64,000 bases of DNA from Caproiciproducens galactitolivorans (lineage in GTDB: Bacteria; Bacillota; Clostridia; Oscillospirales; Acutalibacteraceae). Every line of letters starts with the position of its first letter. Within the stretch, counting starts at the first letter, position 1. The stretch is taken from NCBI RefSeq assembly GCF_004768785.1, contig NZ_SRMQ01000006.1:1-64000 (forward strand), read 5' to 3'. Positions 16,538 to 23,680 of the stretch are shown one piece after another. Both the position numbers and the translations under genes were made by a program. The notes beneath the pieces are model-generated. The model was not told the DNA's origin, made no database searches, and saw only the letters and a program-made list of their open reading frames with translations.

Positions 16538-18628
16538 TTACTGCCTTTTTTTCCAATAGATGTCGACATAGTCGCCGTCCGCAAGGGTTTGCAGGTATGC
16601 CGCGTCCTGTCCGTTCACATGCAGGACAATGTTCCCCTGCGGCTTCGACAGGTCGATGTCTACCAGATTCAGCATGTCGATCAGGCGGTACGGGGTTTTG
16701 TCCGGCTTTGGATCCAATAAAAGCGGGGCGTGATTCAGCGTAATGTGAACCTTGTTCTCCGCCGGCGCGGAATCCGGTTCCTTTGTGGGTGTTGCTTCCG
16801 GACGAGGTTCGGGCTGTACCGGCTGCGAAACGGGCTGCTGATCCACAACTGCCTGCGCATATTCAATCCGGTCATCCTTAGAAAGCACCGTATCCGGTTC
16901 CGCCGGTTTCCCGTTAATGGTGCAGGCTCTTTCTTCGTCTTCCCCCAGATACCGGAGAAGCTCCCGCAGCGTGCCGACGGAATAGGTGCGCACCTTGTCG
17001 CGGGCGCAGAGCTTCTGCTCCGGTTTGGCGGGCTGGCCGTTCACGGACGCGTGGGTGCCGATTTCCACTTCCATGCCGTTAAAAAAGACTTTGCAAGGTT
17101 CTTGGAAATGTACAACATCCCCTAAAGAGGGATGCGCGTTTTCGCCCGGGACAGCCGGTTCGAATAGAATTTCGTCCCCGGCTTTGATAATGGCGGTAAT
17201 GCCGCTTTCCTCGCCGTTGAGCAAAATGCGCGCGGGCTTCGGGTGGCCGCCGTACAGGACTTTTTTCTCGCCGTTCAGTTCGATAATCATGCTTTGCCCG
17301 GAACGGCTGATAAACTGGCTGTAAGTGTAGCCGTTCATCAGCAGAACGTCCAGAACGGTCAGCTTGCCGCTACGGAACAGCTTTGCCCGGCTGCCGTTCA
17401 GCCGGATGGAAAAGCTGTCGTTGATCAGATTGAGCGCGGCGGAAACGGCTATCCCCAGCGGGGTTGCAAATTCCGGCCCGGTTACGTCCGTGTCGGACGA
17501 GGAAACATGCATAAGGAAATTGTTTCCCCCGATTGCCGCGCGGGTCGGCGGAAGCTTCAGATATTCCGCAACGCATTCGCACAGGCCGGGCAGCTTGCTC
17601 CCGCCCCCGACCAGAAAGACGGCGGAAGGCGCGCCCCCGTTGGCCTCGATAATACGGTCGCAGATTTCTTTGCAAAGAGTCCGCATAACCGGTTCGGTTT
17701 CGCGCTTCACTTCTTCCGGCGCAACGGTGTGCTCAAACCCGAGAATATCCTTGAACGAAATCTCACTTTCGCCGCTCATCTTCATTTTTATATCTTCTGC
17801 CGCCGTAAAATCGACGAGGTATTTTTTCATAATCGCTTCGGTGATTTCGTCGCCGGCAATCGTCGCCATGGTGTAGCCCACCACGCCACCGTCCTTGGAA
17901 ATGGCAATATCCGAGGTCCCTGCGCCGATATCCACCAGGGCCAGGTTTAACAGGCGCAGCTTCTGCGGAATAGCCGCGTTCATGGCAGCGATCGGCTCCA
18001 AAGTCAGGCTGGCGACTTCCAGCCCGGTTTTATGCATGGTGGTATACAGGCTGTCCACAACCTCGCGCGGCAGGAACGTGGCGATTACTTCCACGCGGAT
18101 GCGCTGGCCGCGGTGGTCAAGAAGGTTCGATATCGGGTAATCGTCCAGCAGGTATTGCACGACGGAATAGCCTACAAGGTAGAATACCGGCTGGTTGCCG
18201 TCGTCGGTTTCGGGGGCAAACTGGCACTCCGCCGCTTCAATCGCGCCTGCTTCCAGCCGACTGATGGTTTCTTCGTCGATGGACTGCGACGGGTTCAGAT
18301 CCATTTCATAGGAGGCTCTCTGCGTCCGGAGTGCGCGCCCCGCCGCCGCGACGCAGACGTGCCGGAGCGGGTAGCCAAGCCGTTTTTCCAGTCGGCTTTT
18401 GACAATACCCGCGATACGGCTTACCTGCTCAATATCCTCAATTTGCCCGTCGATCATGGCGCGCTTCGGATGCTCAACGGTTTCCACGGCCAGAATTCGC
18501 AGCATCTCGCCGTCCATTTCGCCGACAACGCCAATCACGCTCCGGGTGCCGATATCGAGCGCAAATACATAATCTTCCGGCGTTTCCCCGGTAGCCGTAT
18601 TCTGTTCCTTTTGTGTTTCCATTTGCAT
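16538..18628 (-). CDS. FtsA-like actin-fold ATPase with long C-terminal extension
   Basis: 696 aa. Residues about 20-400 are the FtsA/PilM actin-like fold: phosphate-1 loop ALDIGTRSVIGVVGE, an SHS2-like region, phosphate-2 loop LALVDIGAGTSDIAI and adenosine motif VFLVGGGSKLPGL. FtsA proteins are usually about 420 aa, so about 280 residues are extra. The extension holds small beta-rich units with recurring NG turns, a Pro/Glu-rich linker and a last module ending in VNGQDAAYLQTLADGDYVDI. That module resembles a beta-grasp (ThiS/MoaD-like) fold (inference). It has no visible amphipathic membrane-targeting tail. It is monocistronic behind its own promoter. It may be a cell-division or envelope scaffold protein, but is not necessarily FtsA itself. 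Confidence 0.8.
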   Translation of the reverse strand: MQMETQKEQNTATGETPEDYVFALDIGTRSVIGVVGEMDGEMLRILAVETVEHPKRAMIDGQIEDIEQVSRIAGIVKSRLEKRLGYPLRHVCVAAAGRALRTQRASYEMDLNPSQSIDEETISRLEAGAIEAAECQFAPETDDGNQPVFYLVGYSVVQYLLDDYPISNLLDHRGQRIRVEVIATFLPREVVDSLYTTMHKTGLEVASLTLEPIAAMNAAIPQKLRLLNLALVDIGAGTSDIAISKDGGVVGYTMATIAGDEITEAIMKKYLVDFTAAEDIKMKMSGESEISFKDILGFEHTVAPEEVKRETEPVMRTLCKEICDRIIEANGGAPSAVFLVGGGSKLPGLCECVAEYLKLPPTRAAIGGNNFLMHVSSSDTDVTGPEFATPLGIAVSAALNLINDSFSIRLNGSRAKLFRSGKLTVLDVLLMNGYTYSQFISRSGQSMIIELNGEKKVLYGGHPKPARILLNGEESGITAIIKAGDEILFEPAVPGENAHPSLGDVVHFQEPCKVFFNGMEVEIGTHASVNGQPAKPEQKLCARDKVRTYSVGTLRELLRYLGEDEERACTINGKPAEPDTVLSKDDRIEYAQAVVDQQPVSQPVQPEPRPEATPTKEPDSAPAENKVHITLNHAPLLLDPKPDKTPYRLIDMLNLVDIDLSKPQGNIVLHVNGQDAAYLQTLADGDYVDIYWKKRQ

Positions 18629-18679
18629 CGTTCGGCCTCCACTTGCAGAATTTCCAAATTACGATTAGAATTCCATTTT

Positions 18680-18708
18680 ATTTTACTATAAGTTTATTTG
18701 AATTGCAA
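18680..18708 (-). promoter_or_regulatory. Promoter of the FtsA-like gene
   Basis: On the minus strand TTGCAA (18703-18708), 17 bp, TAAAAT (18680-18685). It lies about 50 bp before the ATG at 18628. Confidence 0.6.
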
Positions 18709-18783
18709 TCAAATCGTCGGATTCTCAAACCCGCGCTGCCGCTTTTTCACCGGGTAAATCCGTATTTCTGCCGCGGGCCTCGG

Positions 18784-19467
18784 CTATTTCTCCGACAGCT
18801 TTTCGAGCTTCTTCCGGCTGCTGATCGTAACCCCGCCCCGGAACAGCGAAACCATGCCCTCGCTCTGGAAGTATTTGAGCATGCGGGTGACGACCTCGCG
18901 CGCGGAACCCAAATGGTTTGCAATCGCCTCCTGCGTAATGTGAAGCGTGTCGGAGCCTTCCACAGCAGATTGCTCCAAAAGGAAGTTCGCAAGCCTTCGG
19001 TCGAAGCTTGTAAAGAGAACCTGTTCCATAATCCACATTACGTCGGAAAAACGGGAGGAGATTAACTGATTGGTGAAGCCGGACACCGCAAGCGTGCTCT
19101 CGTTCAGCTCATTGTACACCGCTGTCGGGATCAGCAGCACGCGGCTTTCGCTTTCCGCTTCGATGGAAATGTCAAAGGTGATGTTTTTCAGCATGCAGGC
19201 AGCCGAAAAAATGCAGGCGTCCCGTTCGAACAGGCGGTAAATGGTGATCTCCTTGCCGGTGTCGGAAAGGATATAGGCGCGAAGATGCCCGCTTTTTACA
19301 AGAATCAGCCCCAGGCAGTCCTGCGAGCCGTCGTGCAGGCTCTGTCCCTTTTTAACCGTAAACGCGGAAGCTGTCGCTTCGATTCTTTCTTTTTGATTCT
19401 GCGAAAGCGCATTCCAGAAAGGAAGAGCCTCTTTCATGAATTCCAGTTCCGTTTTTGCTATCGCCAT
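18784..19467 (-). CDS. Crp/Fnr-family transcriptional regulator
   Basis: 227 aa. Residues about 15-120 are a cyclic-nucleotide-type beta-barrel, then a dimer helix and a C-terminal winged helix (ITQEAIANHLGSAREVVTRMLKYF). The recognition helix keeps Arg190, Glu191 and Arg195, the spacing used by E. coli CRP to read GTGA. Cys51, Cys85 and Cys91 are present, the last two as CX5C in DACIFSAACML, so thiol sensing is possible. It lacks the FNR N-terminal iron-sulfur cysteines. Start ATG 19467 follows AGGGGG; the longer open frame lacks a site. It neighbours trxA, trxB and a sulfur-handling fusion gene whose promoters carry GTGA-N5-TCAC sites. Confidence 0.88.
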   Translation of the reverse strand: MAIAKTELEFMKEALPFWNALSQNQKERIEATASAFTVKKGQSLHDGSQDCLGLILVKSGHLRAYILSDTGKEITIYRLFERDACIFSAACMLKNITFDISIEAESESRVLLIPTAVYNELNESTLAVSGFTNQLISSRFSDVMWIMEQVLFTSFDRRLANFLLEQSAVEGSDTLHITQEAIANHLGSAREVVTRMLKYFQSEGMVSLFRGGVTISSRKKLEKLSEK

Positions 19468-19510
19468 ACAGCCGCCCCCTATTCTATATTCCCAGTATTT
19501 CCTTGCTCTT

Positions 19511-19538
19511 ATTATACTACGGTATCGAAAAAGAGCAA
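19511..19538 (-). promoter_or_regulatory. Promoter of the Crp/Fnr regulator gene
   Basis: On the minus strand TTGCTC (19533-19538), 16 bp, TATAAT (19511-19516). No GTGA-N5-TCAC site is placed to control it, so the regulator appears not to regulate itself through that motif. Confidence 0.65.
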
Positions 19539-19577
19539 CGGCTGCTCCTCTTCGCGGACTTGCCCGCGGCAAAGCGA

Positions 19578-19605
19578 ACGCCCCGCGTCAAAAGACGCGG
19601 GGCGT
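19578..19605. other. Perfect GC hairpin between trxA and the regulator gene
   Basis: ACGCCCCGCGTC (19578-19589) pairs perfectly with GACGCGGGGCGT across AAAA. No T-run follows on the minus strand, so it is a weak terminator candidate for trxA or an RNA stabiliser. Confidence 0.6.
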
Positions 19606-19713
19606 GGATTCAGCAGGGGTTTCATAGCGTTTACCAAAATGCGCTTTTTTAGTGATTCCTGCAGGCTTCCGTATAATTATTTTGCAGCAGTATTTTTTAA
19701 TAAACGGTTAATT

Positions 19714-20019
19714 TTAAAGCATATCCAGAATGGATTGTTTGCTGCGGGAACCGACGGCGGTATTCGCGACTTTCCCGTCTTTCATCACGATGAGTGTCGG
19801 GATGCTCATTACGCCGAACTGGGAGGCAAGCTCCGGCTGTTCGTCCACATTGACCTTGCCGACCTTGATATTCGGGTTTTCCTCCGCGATTTCGTCCACA
19901 ATCGGGGAGACCATGCGGCAGGGACCGCACCACGGCGCCCAGAAGTCAATAAGAACAGGCTTGTCGGACCGAACGGCTTCCTGTGTAAAATTCTCATTTG
20001 TCAATGTAATTACAGACAT
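19714..20019 (-). CDS. trxA: Thioredoxin
   Basis: 101 aa, the usual family length. The active site WCGPC lies in DFWAPWCGPCRMVSP, and the cis-proline motif is SIPTLIV. It is a cytoplasmic dithiol reductant, presumably reduced by the neighbouring TrxB. ATG follows AAAAGGAG. It lies 85 bp downstream of trxB and has its own -10 with a Crp-type operator overlapping the trxB stop. Confidence 0.95.
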   Translation of the reverse strand: MSVITLTNENFTQEAVRSDKPVLIDFWAPWCGPCRMVSPIVDEIAEENPNIKVGKVNVDEQPELASQFGVMSIPTLIVMKDGKVANTAVGSRSKQSILDML

Positions 20020-20068
20020 CTTTCTTCTCCTTTTCTAATTGGAATTGGTATTTGTATTTTCTGCTTTT

Positions 20069-20074
20069 ATTATA
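20069..20074 (-). promoter_or_regulatory. -10 box of the trxA promoter
   Basis: TATAAT on the minus strand. There is no good -35 at the right distance (CAGAAA), as expected for an activator-dependent promoter. The operator centred at 20102 would be at about -40.5 from a start near 20062. Confidence 0.6.
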
Positions 20075-20095
20075 CGCAATTAGGGTTCCTTTTCT

Positions 20096-20108
20096 GTGAC
20101 ATAATCAC
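20096..20108. promoter_or_regulatory. Crp-type operator GTGA-N5-TCAC upstream of trxA
   Basis: GTGA (20096-20099), CATAA, TCAC (20105-20108). It overlaps the trxB stop region. Its centre lies 33 bp from the near end of the trxA -10 box, almost the same geometry as at trxB (34 bp). It is one of three copies of this motif in 1 kb. Confidence 0.65.
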
Positions 20109-20974
20109 CGTGCTTTTTTCAGCTTGCGGTAATATTGGATGGCGCTGGTCGCGGCTTTTGCCCCGTCATAAACCGCTTTGGAAATCTGAAGCATGCCGCC
20201 GGTGCAGTCGCCTGCGGCGTACAGCCCGGGAACGCTGGTCTGCATATTCTCATCCACGACGATGCGTCCGCCCTCAGTCTGGGCGCCTATGGAGCGGGCG
20301 AAATCCCCGCTGGAAGCCACGCCCTGTGCGACAAATACGCCGGAAACGGGCAGCGCGGAGCCGTCTTTAAACCGGACGGTTTCCAATACCTTGCCGCCCT
20401 GCAGCGCGGCGATTTCCCGTTTGTCCACCGGAATTTCCGGGGGAAATGCGGCGGCTGGTTCGCAACCATTGGTAAGTACCGTAACCGAGCCGACAACGGG
20501 AAGCAGCTCCTGCGCTTCGTGCAGGGCGTAGTTTCCGTCCCCCAGCACAGCGACATGTTTTCCCCGGTAAAAGAATGCGTCACAGACGGCGCAGTAGCTG
20601 ACGCCCTTTCCCTCCAATTCGCGCAGCCCTTCAATCGCGGGCGCCCTGCGCGCCGCGCCCGTTGCCAAAATCACGATCGGCGCCTGATATTCCTCTGTTT
20701 TTGTCTGGACGGTAAATCCGCCGTCGTATTGGATTCCTACCACCTCGTCCTCAATGGTGGTAACGCCAAGCCGGGAAGCCTGATCCAGCCCGTTGCGGAC
20801 AAGCTGTTCGCCGGAAATCGGTTCGGGAAAGCCGTAATAATTTTCAATTTCCCCCGCTTTGGAAAGAGACCCGCTGTCACGCCCGATCACCAGCGTTTCC
20901 AGCCCGGCGCGCGCCGTATACGCCGCCGCGGAAATTCCGGCGGGACCGTTTCCCAGGATGATCACATCGGACAT
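20105..20974 (-). CDS. trxB: Thioredoxin-reductase-like flavoprotein with altered NADPH site
   Basis: 289 aa. FAD motif GNGPAGISAAAYTARAG is at the N-terminus, the redox pair CAVC is at Cys128 and Cys131, and the late FAD motif is GLYAAGDCTGG. It should reduce the adjacent thioredoxin. It departs from standard TrxB: the pyridine-nucleotide loop reads GDGNYALHEA instead of GGGDSAxEEA. The HRRxxxR segment that binds the NADPH 2'-phosphate is replaced by LTNGCEP. The protein is also shorter than the usual 310-320 aa. It may use NADH, ferredoxin or another donor, as known for some clostridial reductases. ATG 20974 follows GAGAAGG; a longer frame would start upstream of the predicted transcript. 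Confidence 0.85.
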   Translation of the reverse strand: MSDVIILGNGPAGISAAAYTARAGLETLVIGRDSGSLSKAGEIENYYGFPEPISGEQLVRNGLDQASRLGVTTIEDEVVGIQYDGGFTVQTKTEEYQAPIVILATGAARRAPAIEGLRELEGKGVSYCAVCDAFFYRGKHVAVLGDGNYALHEAQELLPVVGSVTVLTNGCEPAAAFPPEIPVDKREIAALQGGKVLETVRFKDGSALPVSGVFVAQGVASSGDFARSIGAQTEGGRIVVDENMQTSVPGLYAAGDCTGGMLQISKAVYDGAKAATSAIQYYRKLKKAR

Positions 20975-21005
20975 TTTTAACACCTTCTCTGCCGTTTCTG
21001 GCTTT

Positions 21006-21011
21006 AGTATA
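21006..21011 (-). promoter_or_regulatory. -10 box of the trxB promoter
   Basis: TATACT on the minus strand, with no consensus -35 (CGGAAT at 17 bp). The operator centred at 21040 would sit at about -41.5 from a start near 20999, the class II position for Crp-type activators. Confidence 0.6.
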
Positions 21012-21026
21012 TGCCAAAGCCGGTTA

Positions 21027-21082
21027 ATATTCCGTGACAACATCACAAAATCCTTCCTTATTGTGATTTTGTCACGGAATAT
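21027..21082. promoter_or_regulatory. Long inverted repeat holding two Crp-type operators between trxB and the CoA-disulfide reductase gene
   Basis: Arms 21027-21048 and 21061-21082 match at 21 of 22 positions around a 12-nt centre. Each arm contains one operator: GTGA-CAACA-TCAC (21034-21046) and GTGA-TTTTG-TCAC (21063-21075). The left site is at about -41.5 from the trxB start and the right one at about -73 from the divergent gene's start. A T-run at 21084-21092 makes the repeat look like a terminator on the plus strand, but no gene on that strand leads into it. Confidence 0.7.
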
Positions 21083-21107
21083 GTTTTTTTTTCATGATAT
21101 CATAAAT

Positions 21108-21135
21108 TTGCAAAACAGGACAGTTGTTTTACAAT
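21108..21135 (+). promoter_or_regulatory. Promoter of the CoA-disulfide reductase fusion gene
   Basis: TTGCAA (21108-21113), 16 bp, TACAAT (21130-21135). Transcription should start near 21142, 42 nt before the ATG. The operator centred at 21069 is about 73 bp upstream, a class I activation position. Confidence 0.6.
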
Positions 21136-21183
21136 TTCTTTGTTAATTTTTTATTTTAAATGATTTCGAAAGGTGGAAGGAAA

Positions 21184-23628
21184 ATGAAGGTATTGATCGT
21201 AGGCGGCGTTGCCGGCGGTGCAAGCGCGGCAACAAGGCTTCGCAGGCAAAGCGAAGACGCCCAGATTATTTTGTTTGAAAAAGGCGAATATATTTCCTAC
21301 GCAAACTGTGGCTTACCTTATTATATAGGCGGGACGATCCGGGACAGGGAGCGGCTGATCGTAACCACCCCACAACTGCTTCGCGACCGCTTCCGCATTG
21401 ACGTCCGCACGATGAGCGAGGTTGTGAAGATTGACCGCGCGAAAAAAATGGTCACCGTAAAAAACCATGCCGACGGTACGGTGTATGAGGAAAGCTACGA
21501 CAAGCTGATCCTTTCCCCGGGCGCGCAGCCGAAGCGCCCCCCGCTGCCGGGTATTGACAGCGAGGGAATATTCACCCTGCGCACCGTTCCCGACACATAC
21601 CGGATTGACGAATACATCCGGGAAACGAAGGCGGAGAGCGCGGTTGTGGTCGGCGCGGGCTTCATCGGCGTGGAAATGGCGGAAAACCTGAAAAAGCGCG
21701 GGCTGGATGTGACGATTGTCGAATACCTGGATCAGGCCATCGCTTCGCTCGACCCGGAAATGGCGGCGATCCTGCACCGGCACCTGCGGGAAAACGGAAT
21801 CCGGCTGCTGTTCGGCACAGGGGTGCAGGGCTTTGAAAAGGCGGAGAATCTGAAAGTGAAGCTGACCGGGGAAAAAGAGATTTGCGCCGATCTGGTGGTT
21901 CTGAGCATCGGCGTTGCGCCGGACAGCAGCCTTGCAAAGGACGCCGGGCTTGAGCTGAGCGTCGGCGGAAGCATTCAGGTGAACGATACCCTCCAGACCT
22001 CGGATCCGGATATTTATGCTGTTGGCGACGCCATTAGTGTGCGGCAGTTCCTGACCGGCGAGGATACGCTGGTTCCGCTTGCAGGTCCGGCAAACCGCCA
22101 GGGCCGCCTCGCGGGGGAAAATGTCCTGGGCAGAAGGGTCGGAATCAACGACGGCGTGCAGGGAAGCGCGATTCTGAAGGTGTTTGATATGACCGCGGCA
22201 TCTACTGGCATGAATGAAAAGCAGTTGAAAGCGAAAAAAATCCCTTATCAAAGGACATATATCCATCCGGCGGACCATGCCACCTATTATCCGGGTTCTT
22301 CGCAGATCAGCATGAAGCTGCTGTTTGCGCCGGACGGGAAAATTTTGGGCGCGCAGGTGGTCGGGTTTGACGGTGTGGATAAGCGCATCGATGTGCTGGC
22401 GACCGCGCTCCGCTTTGGCGGCACGGTATACGATCTGGAAAAGCTGGAGCTTTGCTACGCGCCGCCCTATTCCTCTGCGAAAGACCCGGTCAATATCCTC
22501 GGCTTTACAGCCGCCAATATTCTGCGCGGGGATGTAAAGGTATTTTACTTCGACGAAGTCGACGCGCTCGACCGAAGCAAGGTCAGCCTTGTAGACACAA
22601 GAACCCCTTCGGAAGTGCAGGCGGGCACGATTGACGGCGCAATCAATATCCCGCTGGACCAGCTGCGTGAGCGTATGCAGGAACTGCCGAAGGAAAAGCC
22701 GGTATATGTATTCTGCCAGGTGGGTTTGCGCGGCTATCTTGCGGCCCGCATCCTGATGCAGAATGGGTATGACGTAAAAAACCTCAGCGGGGGCTATAAA
22801 ACCTATATCACCGCGAAGGGCGACCGGGAACAACCGACGGGTACGGACTGCATCGGCTGTAAAAAAAAACTGACTGAACCGGTGGCGCCAGCGTGCGGTA
22901 AGGATGTAAAAATAATCGAAGTGGACGCTTGCGGCTTGCAGTGCCCCGGACCGATCATGAAGGTTTCGGAGGGGATAAAAAGCATCCGTGAAGGCGAATG
23001 CCTGAAGGTCCGCGCGACAGACCCGGCGTTTGCTTCGGATATCCGCATTTGGTGCGAACGGACGGGTAACCCGCTGCTTGGCGTGGAACGCGAAGGGAGC
23101 ACGTATTCCGTTACCATCCGGAAAGGCGACGCGGCGCCCGCCGCCTCGGCAGCAGGCGGGAACGGCAAGAGCATGGTGGTGTTCAGCGGCGACCTTGACA
23201 AAGCACTTGCGGCGCTGATCATTGCCAACGGCGCGGCTTCCATGGGAAGAAAGGTCACCTTGTTCTTCACTTTCTGGGGGCTGAATATTCTTCGCAAAAA
23301 CGAATATGTGCCCGTAAAGAAGAATTTTATTGAGAAGATGTTCGGCATGATGATGCCCCGCGGCAGTAAAAAGCTGGGCCTTTCCAAAATGAACATGCTC
23401 GGCATGGGGCCGAAAATGATCCGCAGCGTGATGAAAAGCAAAAATGTTTCTTCTTTGGAAGAACTTCTCCGTTCGGCAATCGACAATGGGGTGCGGATTG
23501 TCGCCTGCCAGATGTCCATGGATATCATGGGAATCAAGCGGGAGGAACTGATCGACGGAGTGGAAATCGCCGGGGTGGCAACCTTCCTTGGCTCCGCAGA
23601 GCAGTCGGACACAAACCTGTTTATCTGA
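21184..23628 (+). CDS. CoA-disulfide-reductase / rhodanese / TusA / DsrE four-domain fusion
   Basis: 814 aa. Residues 1-440 are a FAD/NAD(P)H disulfide reductase: FAD motif GGVAGGASAATRLRR, single active Cys42 in NCGLPY (the CoADR type), second nucleotide motif VVVGAGFIGVEMAENL. Residues about 450-545 are a rhodanese domain with active Cys in VFCQVGLRG. Next is a TusA-like domain (DACGLQCPGPIMKV). The C-terminal about 160 residues are a DsrE-like domain (VVFSGDLDKALAALIIANGA). Together these suggest reduction of CoA or protein persulfides and relay of sulfane sulfur. ATG 21184 follows AAAGGTGGAAGG. It is monocistronic and divergent from trxB, sharing the operator region. Confidence 0.9.
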   Translation: MKVLIVGGVAGGASAATRLRRQSEDAQIILFEKGEYISYANCGLPYYIGGTIRDRERLIVTTPQLLRDRFRIDVRTMSEVVKIDRAKKMVTVKNHADGTVYEESYDKLILSPGAQPKRPPLPGIDSEGIFTLRTVPDTYRIDEYIRETKAESAVVVGAGFIGVEMAENLKKRGLDVTIVEYLDQAIASLDPEMAAILHRHLRENGIRLLFGTGVQGFEKAENLKVKLTGEKEICADLVVLSIGVAPDSSLAKDAGLELSVGGSIQVNDTLQTSDPDIYAVGDAISVRQFLTGEDTLVPLAGPANRQGRLAGENVLGRRVGINDGVQGSAILKVFDMTAASTGMNEKQLKAKKIPYQRTYIHPADHATYYPGSSQISMKLLFAPDGKILGAQVVGFDGVDKRIDVLATALRFGGTVYDLEKLELCYAPPYSSAKDPVNILGFTAANILRGDVKVFYFDEVDALDRSKVSLVDTRTPSEVQAGTIDGAINIPLDQLRERMQELPKEKPVYVFCQVGLRGYLAARILMQNGYDVKNLSGGYKTYITAKGDREQPTGTDCIGCKKKLTEPVAPACGKDVKIIEVDACGLQCPGPIMKVSEGIKSIREGECLKVRATDPAFASDIRIWCERTGNPLLGVEREGSTYSVTIRKGDAAPAASAAGGNGKSMVVFSGDLDKALAALIIANGAASMGRKVTLFFTFWGLNILRKNEYVPVKKNFIEKMFGMMMPRGSKKLGLSKMNMLGMGPKMIRSVMKSKNVSSLEELLRSAIDNGVRIVACQMSMDIMGIKREELIDGVEIAGVATFLGSAEQSDTNLFI

Positions 23629-23641
23629 TGGATAAGACCAC

Positions 23642-23672
23642 AAAACCCTCCGGAAAACCGGAGGGTTTCTTT
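23642..23672. terminator. Bidirectional terminator between the CoADR fusion and larC
   Basis: AAACCCTCCGG (23643-23653) pairs with CCGGAGGGTTT (23658-23668) across AAAA. T-rich tails occur in both directions. Confidence 0.85.
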
Positions 23673-23680
23673 ATGAACGG

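Noticed and set aside
21027-21092. Reading the inverted repeat plus T-run as a simple terminator
   Set aside because: No plus-strand gene leads into it; trxB starts just to its left on the minus strand. The GTGA-N5-TCAC cores and promoter spacing explain it better, though a secondary terminator role is possible.
21313-23643. Minus-strand open frame (776 codons) opposite the CoADR fusion gene
   Set aside because: Antisense shadow: His- and Arg-rich translation, no motif, and it covers the real gene and its terminator.
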